Positions 30,800-43,198 of a stretch of DNA of 64,000 nt are shown here, one piece after another. Within the stretch, counting starts at the first letter, position 1. Each line of letters starts with the position of its first letter. Below the pieces are notes generated by a model that made no database searches, was not told the DNA's origin, and worked only from the letters and a program-made list of their open reading frames with translations. Origin of the DNA: Sugiyamaella lignohabitans (lineage: Eukaryota; Ascomycota; Dipodascomycetes; Dipodascales; Trichomonascaceae); assembly GCF_001640025.1 (NCBI RefSeq), contig NC_031674.1, positions 1,984,001 to 2,048,000 on the forward strand, written 5' to 3'. Position numbers and translations under genes: made by a program.

Positions 30800-33700
30800 A
30801 TGTCAGGGGATAGTTCTGGATCCAATGGTACCAGGTACGATGGGCTACATGCACTGACGTTTGAAGATTCCGGAATCAAAGCGATTCCCAGCGAAAAACA
30901 GCCACAATTGGTACTTTCGTGGCTTTCTGACGTCATTGGCGAGCTCAAGAAATACGACCGAACCACTCTTACCGGCGACCACCAGCGGTTTGTGGCTACA
31001 GAATTGGGTTTTCTAATTGATTTTATTGTCAAATCGAAAGAAGAAAAAGAACAACTGACCACAAAGGCCATTCGAACGGCCATCGCCAAAACATACGAGA
31101 TCATCTACAGCGCGAATGCCAGCACAGAGCTCTACGAAACTACGAACAAACTGCTGGCTCATGTCAATGCTGGCAAATCTGACAAGTACACCGAGCTCAA
31201 ACAGTAAGTCGGTGATGTGGATTGTGCCTCCGGCGGCTGGGGCTCCGCCCCAGACCCCGTGGCCCCTGCTTCGCAGGAGATATCTGGACTACCGACGGAC
31301 CGACTCGAGCGGAGCGAGAGGAGCTACGGGGTCTGGGGCAGAGCCCCAGCCGCCGGAGGCAGGTCCCAGAGTTCGAGTTTTAGCTAACAGCTCGCAGTTT
31401 GTCAGTTGCTGCGTTGAGTTCTATTTACAGGGTAGCAGGACATAATGTAAGTAGGGGATGCGAGTCCGAGATGAGTGGGATATTAACGATAGGATAGGTT
31501 GTTTCTTTGGTCCCATTGACGGTGATGTCGCTGGTCAAGAATTTCAAGGCGGCTGCAAATGTAAGTAGTACAGTTTTGTCGGTGAAAAGTGGATGATTTC
31601 GACTCCTGGTTGGCCAGACTCTGTCTACGAAAGACTGGACTGTGGACATATCCCTAACAGTTATAGCATACGGGATTCAGGTACTCGCTTTTGGAGGCTC
31701 TGACGAGCGTCTGTGCATCGGCTGGGGATACTTTTGATGATAGTCTGACTAAAGACTTGTGGAAACAGGCTCGAGTTCTCGTCGGGGACAGGTCGGCCAA
31801 AGTGGCCGCTGCTGCGTTTAACCTGTTCGGAGCACTTGTTTCACAGAGAATTGTATTCAAGACTAGCTCTGATTTCGATTCTCTCAAGTCTCTTTACTTG
31901 AAAGCTCTGGAATCGCCATTTGGCGTGGTTCGCCAGGCTGCTGCTCGCGCGTTTTCCAATGCCCTGATTCAGCTTAACAATCTTGTTCAATCGAAGGAAG
32001 AAGAGGCTGCAATGTTAGCAGCTCAAAAAGCAGCAGTCGCCAAAGCTAAGAAGTCTAAAGACAAGGATGACGACGCTGATGACAGTGGCAGTTCTGTCAG
32101 CAGACAGAAAACTGCGTCTCCTGCTCCATCTGCTGGTAGCGGACCGGCTAAAACGAAACAAGCTGTATACTATTCTCTGCCTTTTGACGATTCTTTGGCA
32201 CTTCTAGCTTCCATTTATACGAGCACATCATCCACTACCACTACTCGCACAAAAGTCGGCGTTGTACAGACACTGGCGTATTTATTTATGAACACACCTA
32301 GCACCGTGATAGAGACCAAGTACGCAATTATTTCAAAGGTGTTGCTAGTAGACTTGTTGTCCAATACTGGCATTCGCAACAACAAATATAAGAGCATTAT
32401 GGCTAAAAACCATATCCACTTCCTACTTGATTCGATTATTTCAGAGAAAATTCTCGGTGAGTTTGGTCAGATTTCGGCAATCAAATTACTTGTCAGTGAT
32501 ATTTTACAAAAGTATTACAAGACCACTACTCCATCTAGCAGTTTGAAAGATTCAAATGATCCAATGAAGGAACCACTTGTAGCGACCCTGAAATGCATTG
32601 CTAGTTTGATTGACTCGTTAGGACCAGCTGTGGCTGCAGTAGCTGATCTATTAGAGGGAAGTTTACTGAAGTTGTTAGTTTATCCAAGCTATTCAGTAAA
32701 GGTGTCGGCTTGTTTATGTTTGAAATCGTTTGTTGAAAAGTCACCTTCGCATCTGTTACCTTTGCTCATGTTGGGACTGAATCACATAAATAAGGAGCTG
32801 GGAAGTGCTTCACCAACCCAGTCTCCACAACCTGCAGCTGTCGGTGCTAGTAATGAGCAACCGCAGTCACTCGCCGACAGGGTACTGGGTCATGCTTACA
32901 TGACTTCGGTGCTGTCAGGAATCACTCAAAAGTACCCACAATATTCTTCGCTTGAACTAGCTGCTCGTGTCTTCACCACAGCTACTTCTTTACTAAAAAA
33001 AGGTGGTAATGTGACGACTGTTGCTGTACAAGTTCAAGTTGGTTGGTTATTGGTAAGCGGTCTGATGGCTCTGGGTCCAAGCTTTGTCAAGGTTCATTTA
33101 TCACAATTGCTGCTACTGTGGAAGAACGCTTTACACCGACCAGTTGGAAAAGAACAGCTTGCTGATACCAATAACTTGGAACTGAATTACCTACTTTTGG
33201 TGAGGTATAGTGCGTTGACATCTATTTCTTCTTTTTTAATCCACAATTCGCAATTGGTAACCCCAGACATGGCAAAGAGAATTGCCACTATTCTTGAAAA
33301 CGTACTGTCCTTTTCATCATCCATTCCATCTAAGAAGCTTGCCGACGATGACCTATCACACCGCTTGGACAAATCGCTTTCGTTAGAATATTGTGATATG
33401 ATGGTAAAGCGACGAGTATATCAGTGCTATATTAGTTTGAGTCAGTATGATCACATTGACGTAAAGCAATTTGGCAATGAGCGGTTCAATGCAAATATTC
33501 TTACCAGCGCTCTGTCGACATTTGCCGACCCTGAACGGAGCAGTTCGGCTGAAATGAGTACTGCCATTGCTACTGCTACTGGAGCCATTGAATCGATATG
33601 GGAAGTGGCGGACAACCATGCATTTGGACTCACCAGCAAGATTAACGGTCGCAATCTGAACGACGTCTTTTTTGGCATAACCTCGGATCAGAGTGAACAG

Positions 33701-36700
33701 AAGTGGTTGTCTGAATTGGACTGGGCTGCAAAATTAGAAGTAGATATCAGCAAACCAATCCTCGACTCGCCAGAATTTGACGCTGACAAGGTTTTGTTAT
33801 CTGACAAGACTATATTAGGCGTGGCTTTATCACAAAGCGTGCCTGTTGCCACATCAATTGTCGACTTTTCCATCGATCTCTTTGTAACGCTGCTTCCATT
33901 ACAACTTCCAAAGGTTCAAGAGAGTATTCTTGATCAATTGAGAACGTATGTATTGGCAGCGACTGCCACTGGAAGCCAGAATCGAAAATCTGGAAGGAAA
34001 GATGCTGTTACTGTAAACTCCATTGTCGCAGTATTTTCTGCTCTTCGATACTCTCTGAACGGAAAAACCTCGTCTGGACAACCACGGCGTGAAGCATTGA
34101 AAGCAACACGTGTGTTGAAGATTTTCCTTGATATTATCAAGTTCGGGCTGCGAGACGGCAATTCAGCAATCAGAAGTGTCGCTGCTCAGGGTCTGGGAAT
34201 TCTTTGCTTTATCGGTTCGTCTACCATGGCGGCTGAGGTGATCAAGTCTCTTATTGATGAGATTGTGTCAAATAGAGACCCCAATAGTCGAGCCGGAAAC
34301 TCACTAGCCCTTGGATATATCTTGAAGTACGTGGGAGGAATGTTTGCTGGAATTCATCTCAAAACTATTTTGGGTGTTCTCATGTCCTTGGCTAATGATC
34401 CGCATCCAACGGTACATTTCTGGGCTCTCGAGTCGATTTCAGTTACCATCGAAAATACGGGAATGAGTTTTATGGGCTATGCATCGTCCACCCTGTCAAC
34501 GCTTAATAAACTGTATCTTTTGGAAAGCCATAGTGACGAGACTATGTCTGCAGTATCGAGCAATTTAGGTGTTGAGTTGCCAACAACAAAAGTAATTGCA
34601 AGATGTGTGTGTGCTCTGATTACACTTTTGGGACCAGATCTCCAGGCGAGCCAAAAGAATATGGCAACGGTGCTTGCGCTAATTCGACTGTTTGAAGTTT
34701 CTGAATACAACAGCGTTGTTTTAGAATCGTCCCGTTGCATTCAAGAACTGACTATCTTTGCTCCTGCCAGTATTAATATAGAGGCATACACAAGAAGAAT
34801 GCACTCTGATTTGATGAAAACCGATAATGACCTTTTGCGAGATGTGGCAATCGATGGGCTTTATCAACTTATTCGGACCCAAGGTAATCATATTTTCCAA
34901 CTGGCAGGACCTGGTTTGGATAAGCATATATGGGTGGCTTTTGACCAGAGTCCAGACAACAAACCATTGCGGAAATTTATTGAATACTGGCTTGATCAGA
35001 CTGGTGTGGATCGCCCGTTTGACTGGATATCAAGGGTGCAGGCAATCTTGACGAAGTCGAGAACCATGTTTGTTGCTGAGCAAGATAGAGAGGATACAAA
35101 TCAAGCAGCCACCAATGCTCTAGAACTAGGTGATGAGGAAGGAACTTCGTTTACCGTATCTGACTCTGATGGAGCCGCTGGTAGTAATGGTAAGGACGCC
35201 TCTTTCGCGAATGAACCATTACGTTGGCAAACAAGGGCACTGGCAACTGAGTGTTTACACAAACTGGTACAGCTGCTGCTGAGAGGAAAGTCGCTGCAAG
35301 ACCGTGAAAAGAGTGTTATTATCCCTAGGATAGGTGACATTATCAAAATTGCCTTTTCAAGCTCTACAGCTTCTGTTCTGGAGCTACGACTACTTGGTTT
35401 GGGGCTATTAGATGAGATCCTAGCAGAATTACAAGATGTGGTAGATCCAGATTTTAGAGAGGCTTCATTACTGGAGCAGTATCAAGCGCAAATCAGCAGT
35501 GCGTTGACGCCAGCCTTTTCAGCAGATAGCTCCCCTGACTTGGCGTATAGAGCCATTAAAGTGTGTGCTACATTCATTGGTAGCGGAATCATCAAGGATG
35601 TCTCACGAATGGGCCGTATTTTGAAGTTACTCACAACAGCTTTAGAAACCTGTTCAGGGCCACAGATTATGCTCGGTGACTTGAAAGTTCCAAGCCCCAA
35701 TTCTCAGGTCATGTTGCGACTGGCTATTTTGTCTTTATGGGCTGAACTTCAGGTGTCCAGTGTAAACCCTGGACAGGAATATCTGGTAGATGTTGTGAAG
35801 CCATATATCCCAACTTTACTGCCATTATGGATTCAGGCATTACGAGACTTCGCACGACTTCGATTTGAACCAGTACAGTCGACAGGGCTGTCATCGTCAA
35901 GCGGATCGCTTACTGGTTCGATTGATCAAATGTACTCATCCTTGTCTCGATCTAGTATCTTGCCAACGTATCAGCAGTCATGGCTTCAACTCGTCGACGC
36001 AATTGCTTCATTGATCGAAGAAGACAGTGATAACGTGTTCACCATTCTTCACGAAAAGGAGAAGATTTCTGATAACAGTGGTGGAATCTCTGATGACATC
36101 AAGTACAGCAGCGAGCCAGCCGCCTTCTTTTTTGTTTTGTTTGGACTGTGTTTCGAAGCCTTGGTGAGACCTACTCAATCTCTAGGCACAAGCAATTCCA
36201 AGCTGGCAACAACATCAGACCAGCGTCTAAGAGTACTACTGGCACTGAAACGAATTCTTCACCGGTCTGTCAGTGGAGTCGCTATCTACAAAGACGAGAT
36301 CCTAGCAGAAACAATCGATGTTTTGGATAGGATAGTGCTAACTGGAGCACTCGAAGAGCAACGGGCAGTAGTCTCTATAGCACATGGTGTATGTTTGAAT
36401 CACCCCGGCCGAGCTAAAATCACAGCTGGTCCCGAGGAGGAAGAAGATGAAATCCCAGAAAGCGTTGACCAGCTTTTTGAGCTGTTTAGATTGGCCATGT
36501 TGCCCATCACTACAATGTTCCCAGCACTATCCGATTCCGAAACAGCTCAAGATAAATTTGTAGAGACTCCTGTCACTGCTGGCTTCATTAAAGATTGTGT
36601 GGAGTCTTTGGTGGATATGATACAGGTATTTCCAAAAGTCATCAAAGTGGATCTTTATGCGTGTTTATTATATGTGTTTGAAAAGCTTCTTGAAGATGAT

Positions 36701-37598
36701 AGGTGTCAAAGCCTGGTAATCCCTGGTCTACTTGTCGTACACAAACGCCTACTACAAATGATGATGAAAACAAGAGAGTCGAGTATTGACGACGAACAAG
36801 TCATTGACCAGGCCGTCGTCACTGCATTCTCAAAAATCATAAGTTTGTTGAAGAACACCAAAGACACAACTGACGGTGCTTTGGCACGACGACGCAACTG
36901 CTTGCTATCAGCAGTCGTCATTATCACCGTCTGTAAAGATTCACTCCAGTCAGAAACATCTAGTTTGACCGACCTGGGTGAACTTCTTGCCGAAAACCTA
37001 TCTATTCCCAGCCTATCGGCCACTGTTTCCAGCTGTGCAAAGACAGTGTTAGTAGCCACCGTGAACACCCGGGCAGGAAAAGTACTTTCAGAAAGCGCAT
37101 TCCCTCCTTTGATTTCTCTTATCACCAGTGGCCATGGCTTTGAAGAAGAAGACAAGCCCGCTGAGGTGTACATAATTTCGAAGCTTGTCAATGACGTTCT
37201 AGCAGGCTTTGTACTGGCATTGACTGGTTCACAAGGTAAGTAGCAAATGCTCTCAATGCATCATATCATCAGAACCATATTTGGATTTGTCTTACTAACA
37301 ACTTGTAGTGGCCCACGGCCTAGCAATTGCATTGCCAGCATTAGCATATTTCCTGGCCGACAACACTACTGGAATTCCCATTCAGCAGCGACAGGCCTAC
37401 GGCAAAAAGACTCTCCTAGAGCTGGCAGCACATGATGGCGCGGCCTTCAAAGCCATTGTCCAGAACGATCTCAGCCAGTATCAAAGAGAGATTCTCGAGC
37501 AAACACTGGTCGGAGGAAGCAAAACATCAGCTCCCTCAACCTCTACCGACCCCGACAATTCGGCCCAGACTCATATCCAGCTCAAATCCTTCACATAA
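30800..37598 (+). CDS. LAA1: Laa1/HEATR5 AP-1 accessory protein (5 exons)
   Basis: Exons 30800..31203, 31398..31446, 31498..31560, 31667..37235 and 37309..37598; all four introns start GTAAGT and end with CTAAC/TTAAC-type branch sites near the acceptor. Phases agree throughout and give 2124 residues, comparable to S. cerevisiae Laa1 (2014). The protein is an array of HEAT repeats. Diagnostic stretches include WKQARVLVGDRSAKVAAAAF near the N-terminus and, centrally, GNSLALGYILKYVGGMFAG followed by HPTVHFWALESI and VCALITLLGPDLQ, matching the conserved HEATR5 core. The three small 5' exons supply LSVAALSSIYRVAG and VVSLVPLTVMSLVKNFK, which align with HEATR5 N-terminal repeats. Laa1 recruits the AP-1 clathrin adaptor to trans-Golgi/endosome membranes. 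Intron 1 (194 nt) contains an inverted GC-rich repeat pair; the other introns are 51, 106 and 73 nt. Confidence 0.92.
31226..31360. repeat. GC-rich hairpin repeat, inverted pair inside LAA1 intron 1 (copy 12)
   Basis: GCCTCCGGCGGCTGGGGC at 31226 and CCCCAGCCGCCGGAGGC ending 31360; inner arms CCTGCTTCGCAGG and CTCGAGCGGAGCGAG. Begins 22 bases after the donor site and ends about 24 bases before the branch site. Confidence 0.92.
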
Positions 37599-37636
37599 GA
37601 CCCGAATAAACTGCAATATTTACTTACTGACGGTTT

Positions 37637-37772
37637 GCCTCCGGCGGCTGGGGCTGTGCCCCAGACCCCGTGGCTCCTCTCACTACGCTCGAGTCGTTAC
37701 GTCGACGGTGCCAGCAAACTCCTGCGAAGCAGGAGCCACGGGGTCTGGGGCGAAGCCCCAGCTGCCGGAGGC
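37637..37772. repeat. GC-rich hairpin repeat, inverted pair (copy 13)
   Basis: GCCTCCGGCGGCTGGGGC on the left, CCCCAGCTGCCGGAGGC on the right, CTCCTGCGAAGCAGGAG in the right arm. Occupies the 270-bp gap between LAA1 and NUC1. Confidence 0.92.
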
Positions 37773-37870
37773 AGAAAGGGACCTGGACCCTGCGTGCCCT
37801 AACCGCAATATGCGTGATAGCAATTTTTTGATCAGCTCATTTGTTTACAGTTCCAAGTTGAGTAGCGAAA

Positions 37871-38812
37871 ATGTTGTGGGGTAAAAAGACCGAGACTACT
37901 ACCACTACGAACACTTCGGAGGTGGTGGGGACCATTCCATTGACTCCAGAACTGTCCCGGGCTGGTGCAGTAGTGAGATCGTCGTTGGTAAACCCGGCAG
38001 AGTATTTTCAGAAGTATGGATTTCCTGGACCAGTGCACGATATTGCCAGCAGAGAACAGTTTATTAGTTGTTATGACCGTAAAACTCGCAATCCAGCATG
38101 GGTAATTGAACATATTACGGGACAGTCTTTAAAGGTTCGAGACGGAGATCGTGGTTCGAGCATTTTTAAGGAGGATACTGCAGTACCAGCTCTATTCCGC
38201 GGTCAGTTACGAGACTATTTCCGCAGTGGTTACGACCGTGGCCATCAGGCTCCAGCTGCTGATGCTAAATTTTCTCAAAATGCCATGGATGAGACCTTTT
38301 TTCTTACTAATATGTGTCCTCAAGTGGGTGATGGGTTCAATCGTGACTATTGGGCTCATTTTGAGCATTTTTGTCGTAAGCTCACTGATTCCTATGCATC
38401 AGTACGTATTGTTACTGGACCACTTTATTTGCCTAAGAAGGACAGTGACGGAAAATGGCGTGTCAGTTATGAGGTAATTGGAAATCCTCCAAATATTGCA
38501 GTACCTACCCATTTTTTTAAGATCATTGTCGGTGAGAACCCGTCTCCCGCATTAGGATCCCCCAAGGGAGTCGCAATTGGCGCGTTTGTTCTTCCTAACG
38601 AGAAAATTGATAACAACACTCCATTAAAGAGCTTTTATGTTCCCATTGAGTCTGTTGAGAGGTCGACGGGTGTGGAGTTCCTGCCATTACTACCAGCATC
38701 CGAACGCCGTGATCTGTGTCGCGAGGTTAAGTGTGAAATCACTGTCCGCGAATTTGTAAAGGCACTTCCGGCTCCACGAGAACAACTTGCTCTGCCTCCA
38801 CCAAGAAAATAA
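37871..38812 (+). CDS. NUC1: Nuc1/EndoG-type DNA/RNA nuclease
   Basis: 313 residues from ATG 37871. The beta-beta-alpha-metal nuclease signature DRGH is at 122-125 (catalytic His 125) within SGYDRGHQAPAADAKFSQ, followed by NMCPQVGDGFNRDYWAH, which carries the Mg-binding Asn. The body matches fungal Nuc1 closely through RIVTGPLYLP and VPTHFFKIIV to the Pro-rich end. Nuc1 is a mitochondrial inner-membrane nuclease also active in cell death. Oddity: the N-terminus (MLWGKKTETTTTTNTSEVVG) has no hydrophobic segment or basic presequence, unlike known Nuc1; an in-frame TGA lies just upstream, so either targeting differs or a 5' exon has been missed. Confidence 0.94.
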   Translation: MLWGKKTETTTTTNTSEVVGTIPLTPELSRAGAVVRSSLVNPAEYFQKYGFPGPVHDIASREQFISCYDRKTRNPAWVIEHITGQSLKVRDGDRGSSIFKEDTAVPALFRGQLRDYFRSGYDRGHQAPAADAKFSQNAMDETFFLTNMCPQVGDGFNRDYWAHFEHFCRKLTDSYASVRIVTGPLYLPKKDSDGKWRVSYEVIGNPPNIAVPTHFFKIIVGENPSPALGSPKGVAIGAFVLPNEKIDNNTPLKSFYVPIESVERSTGVEFLPLLPASERRDLCREVKCEITVREFVKALPAPREQLALPPPRK

Positions 38813-41461
38813 GTGGCTGCTGCTAGAGCTCATCAGCGTCTTTGCATTGTTAAAAATCGTCAAGTTCTCCAGTTTGCATATATGTATATAGAGAGATATA
38901 TATCTTTTGCTCAAAAACAGATTTCTCACGTCTTAGTGTATATGGAAGAGAAATGAGTACCGTTCAACTAGCTTATCTTCCTGAAATCGTATCTATGTTT
39001 ATTTTTCATTTATTTTAGACATAGACCAGAAAACAAGTCGAAGCTATCTTGACATTCAAGTTGAATATACTAGTATACATCGTTCGCTATACCACTGTCA
39101 TATAACTAACATTGAACAGTTGGGATTTTTGCGGTTTGATAGGACCCCTCAGAGCTCAATAGACTCTTGGATAGTTACATAGTACATGCAAAATATTCCC
39201 AGCGTATATCATTCGTTTCCTATTAACTGTACAGACAAGCCCCCTGAGTTCTCGGCTCAGTGATAATAATAATAATTAATTAGTTATTTGGAATACGATA
39301 ATGTACTAGACATGCATGAGAATGTACATATCACCACAACCGCCTATGCATGATACTCAACCAGGAAGGAATATTACCTAATACGGAAATATGTTAATTC
39401 ACCAAGTTGGCTAGATTTCAAAGACACCGTCAGTGTCAGATAGTAGCGCCATCTCCATTTTACAGGTAATTATCTCAATCGCTTGTTAGGTGAGTCAATC
39501 GGCCAAGAAACCATCAGAACTGACTAGCGTTGAAAACGGTTAGTCCAATTCGTGTAATCTGGCTGTTTCGGCACAATTTGTGAGCTGGGAATCTGGAATG
39601 ACATGCCGAAATTGTGATAAACTACAGTGAAAAGTAACAGAAGCTAGAACAAACTAGTCTAGACCGTATCGGACAGTGTAAACCGCCATATGGGCCGAGA
39701 ATATACAACCAACTCACTGCATCGAGTGGACTATGTAGATAAAAAATAATCGCACATTAATCTCACACGACGTAAACGCCCTGGTTAACAACCGGGAGGC
39801 TGTTTCCCAGCTGAGGCGGTTGTTACATTTAGCCAGGAGCAAACAAGCGAGAGCCAGAGTTAGAGACAAAAGACAAGCTAGGTATTCCAGGCATGGTATA
39901 TGACATGGGTTGTAAACATCAAAGTCGGAGTCAGAGCAACGTGCCCGAGTATTATTATTATTATTGGCAACAGAAACATTCAGGCTTTTGATCAGCCCTG
40001 ATTCGTATGATTCTGGCAGTGTTATTCAAGGCAATGCACTGAGAGGTGCCATGCCAACTAGCCAAGCGAGGAGTAACGAGGAGTGACTCAAGAGGAGGGG
40101 CAAGAAAATGTATGAAAGTAGGGTAAGTGAGGAGGCGCGTGATATAGACAGCATGTAGAAGCAGGGTAAACACAAAGTAAGAATCAGAGTTACAAGTACC
40201 TGTCTTATGGCAGAGGCAAATAAAATATTCTAAAACACAAGATGATAATAAGAGGCCAAACTAGGCAGAGCCACCAAGGACAATAAAACCGCCAAGGAGA
40301 GAAGTCACCCACCAGGTCTTACAAATAACTGGACAATGGCAAAGCGTAGCGTGGCGTGGAATGGGCCAATTGTGGGATCCAGCCGGGTATAAACTGAGAA
40401 AATAAACTTTAAATGAAGTCAATTGCTATGTAATTCTGCAGAACTAAAATACTACACGTGTGACCCACCGCAGGTACAAACCTCAAATAAAGTTCAGCCT
40501 CTCCAGTTGCATTTAGTTATAGAATAGGTAGGAGGTATATACTGCTATAAATTCCTGTTTAGGTCTTGCCAGTTTTTGGCTGCCATAGCTATATAAAGAA
40601 CAAAAATATGATGTCGGTTATCACGTTTATGCAAGCCCCACCTGGGTCAGGGGGCTGGCATTTGGCAGTCGCAGCCTCCCTTGCTTGAGAAACGAGAGGA
40701 GAAAGAGCGAATAAAGGAGGCATAGGTTTCTTTCTAGTAGTGTTGAATTATTTGAGTTTAGAAAAATAATCATTATCATAAGAGTAATAAATAGTACATA
40801 TTGATATAAATGGATCATGGCATAGTAACGATTAATAATTGAAAATGGATAGTCAGTCGGGACCACACGGGATAGACGATGCAATGTCTCAAGCTAATCA
40901 ACCGGGCAACGAACGGTATAGAGCTGCCGCTCCGACGGTCCCGCCAAGTTGCTTTGGAAGGTATCAATTGCTACAACCTAGACCATCTTAGGTAGCGAGT
41001 TTACTGGAAATATCCTGGTGCTGATGACGCCGTTCAAAGAGAACCGAACAAGATCGTCTCAAATTATTCATTGCAGAAGCGCCTCGGTAGTATGTATCTA
41101 CATAACAATGCATTGACAAATACAATAGTGGGGTAGTGGGGGCGGGGGACCGTACTAGTACTGACTGGACGTTGACCATGTAACTAGTCCTTGTTAGGTA
41201 AATTACATGGTGCTTGAAAGATATACATGACCGTTTCAAACGACCAAATGCAACTTTCAAGGATCGTAACGGCTCAAGGCAGCTTGCTTTTAAGTCTCTA
41301 TGAATTCAGATAGTTTAGAATGTGGAGACCAAAAAGGGGAGAACAAGGTACATCGTGCTGTGTTTTCTGATTATATTGCTCCAGAGGAATTCAAACTCCG
41401 CTTCTGACTTTGGATCATCCGTGGTAGTGGGGCGTACAAGTGTCTATCATCCCTCGTCGCC

Positions 41462-41521
41462 CGACTCGAGCGAAGCGAGAGGAGGAATGGGGTCTGGGGC
41501 TTCGCCCCAGCCGCCGGAGGC
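41462..41521. repeat. GC-rich hairpin repeat, single unit (copy 14)
   Basis: CGACTCGAGCGAAGCGAGAG, then GGGGTCTGGGGCTTCGCCCC and CCGCCGGAGGC at its right end. Confidence 0.92.
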
Positions 41522-42129
41522 ATACCCGCCCCCCTCCTACTTGGCCGTGTATTAGTGGGGCGTGCATGATACGAGATACAAGACATGTAAGAAACTAGGG
41601 GGCTGATAGTGGGACCTCATCCGGCGCGGCAACTTAAGCTCAAAGTAATTATTACTCGGATAATAACCTAGCAGACCCCAGAAACATAACAGTAAAGTAA
41701 GGGACAGTGAAAAAATTTTTCAAAAAAAAAGCCTAAATTAAGGGAACAAGAATAATATTTGCAGCAACTGACTGGAATTGAGCCAGTACTTCATGTACTC
41801 CTAGATTTATCGCTAGTTTAAAGTCTTAAGACTTTGATTCGCTGTGTGTCATGCATTATACTAGTGGTTCCAAGCATGCTGCGGTGCGGGGCATTTGATC
41901 ACATACATAATTCTGCATACAACTATGGGACATCCGGCGCTGACACCAAGATCCGGGAAATGATATGCTACCAAAATTAACATCATTCGTTTCAGCTAAC
42001 AATAAAAGCTGATCCAATCAAAGTTAGGTGAGGATCAGTTCATGGCCGGATAAAGACCAATTCGGTTGGTCTAGTGACGACAAGACGTTGTTATAAGTTC
42101 GTTTTATTTTCAGCACGAAGCTCAATGAG

Positions 42130-42174
42130 CACATAAAAGCAACCAGTCGGTCAGCCGAAGTTGCTTTTTATGTG
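42130..42174. other. Strong isolated hairpin
   Basis: Arms CACATAAAAGCAAC and GTTGCTTTTTATGTG pair along 14 bases with one bulged base, around a 16-base loop. No flanking gene. Could be a structured RNA, a terminator or a chance palindrome. Confidence 0.5.
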
Positions 42175-43198
42175 AACCTAGTAACTTTAGTAACACTGGA
42201 TGCGGATGCAGATAGATTACCATGAACGTCAACGTCAACAATAAACATACATATGAGATCATGCAGCGAGTGGGTGCGGGCTTGGGTTGTAGCTAGCATG
42301 GTGACGATAAGCCGGCAACGCATGGGACGACGTCATTGTGGGACTGGTTCTAAGAAGAAGAGGAATAAACTGTTGTCTACTCGAGAGTACAGGTAATATC
42401 AGTCCAAATAGCGACCAGGGCATAATTTCTGATTATAGGTATAGCGTTCCTGATCGTTCTGATCGTTTCTGATTAAGATGATCAAGTGGGTGGGTCGAGA
42501 TGGATCGGTCAATATGTCAGTCCCGTCTGTCCAGAGGCTGGCCGCTGGATAACCGAACTCCTTGATCCACTATCCAACCGAAAGATAAAAATATTTTTAT
42601 TATTTATTCACTTTAGTGATACTATAGATAGATGGGATTATGTAATGGCCTTGGCCAAACTCAGGGGAATGCGGGTGTTGCCATGCTACTCACCTACCAA
42701 AACTGCACAGTGCAACCGATACCATACCAACAGTTGCTGGAAAACTCGCTTGTGGCTATGTATCAACATAGGCTTAGACTTTGCTTGGAGACGGACTGCT
42801 CAAGAAGCTTCGCCATATTCCGCGCTTAGAGTAGTCTCTTAAAATAACTTAGCTACTACAATATAATAGAGGTATTAGAGTTTAGCTTATCAGTGAAAGC
42901 AAACGAGGCGACTACTATGCGAACCTTACTACTGTTTACATTTATACAATTACAGTGAAACGATGGCCTGAATAGCTGCTATTTTTACAACTACAGATAG
43001 TTGCAAAACTCTCTTTAAATGTTATCTTGAGAATATTTTATATAAATGACAGGCCTTATTTCCTTGTGTTTGACTTTTTTTTTTGTTCTTGTTTGTGGAT
43101 AAAGTGCCTTGAACAATAGTAACACTTATCTTTAGTCGTTTTCGTTTTAAAAACCCTTACTTTCGCTTGATAAAAAAAATATTAATTTCTTTCTCCGA

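Larger units (their letters stand above)
38813..43198. other. 4.4-kb gene-poor region
   Basis: The longest stretch without a supported gene. It contains ATT microsatellites near 39955, one GC-rich repeat (41462-41521) and a strong hairpin (42130-42174). Short frames, for example 42632-42829 (65 codons), have no recognisable domain. T-rich tracts near 43075-43085 and 43173-43180 precede the next gene. Confidence 0.5.

Noticed and set aside
2211..41521. CRISPR array or riboswitch explanation for the GC-rich repeats
   Set aside because: Units are dispersed over 40 kb in both orientations with no regular spacers, in a eukaryotic genome.
42486..42842. 118- and 65-codon overlapping plus-strand frames
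   Set aside because: No domain, no codon-bias cue I can trust, and the longer one does not begin with ATG; left as unsupported.
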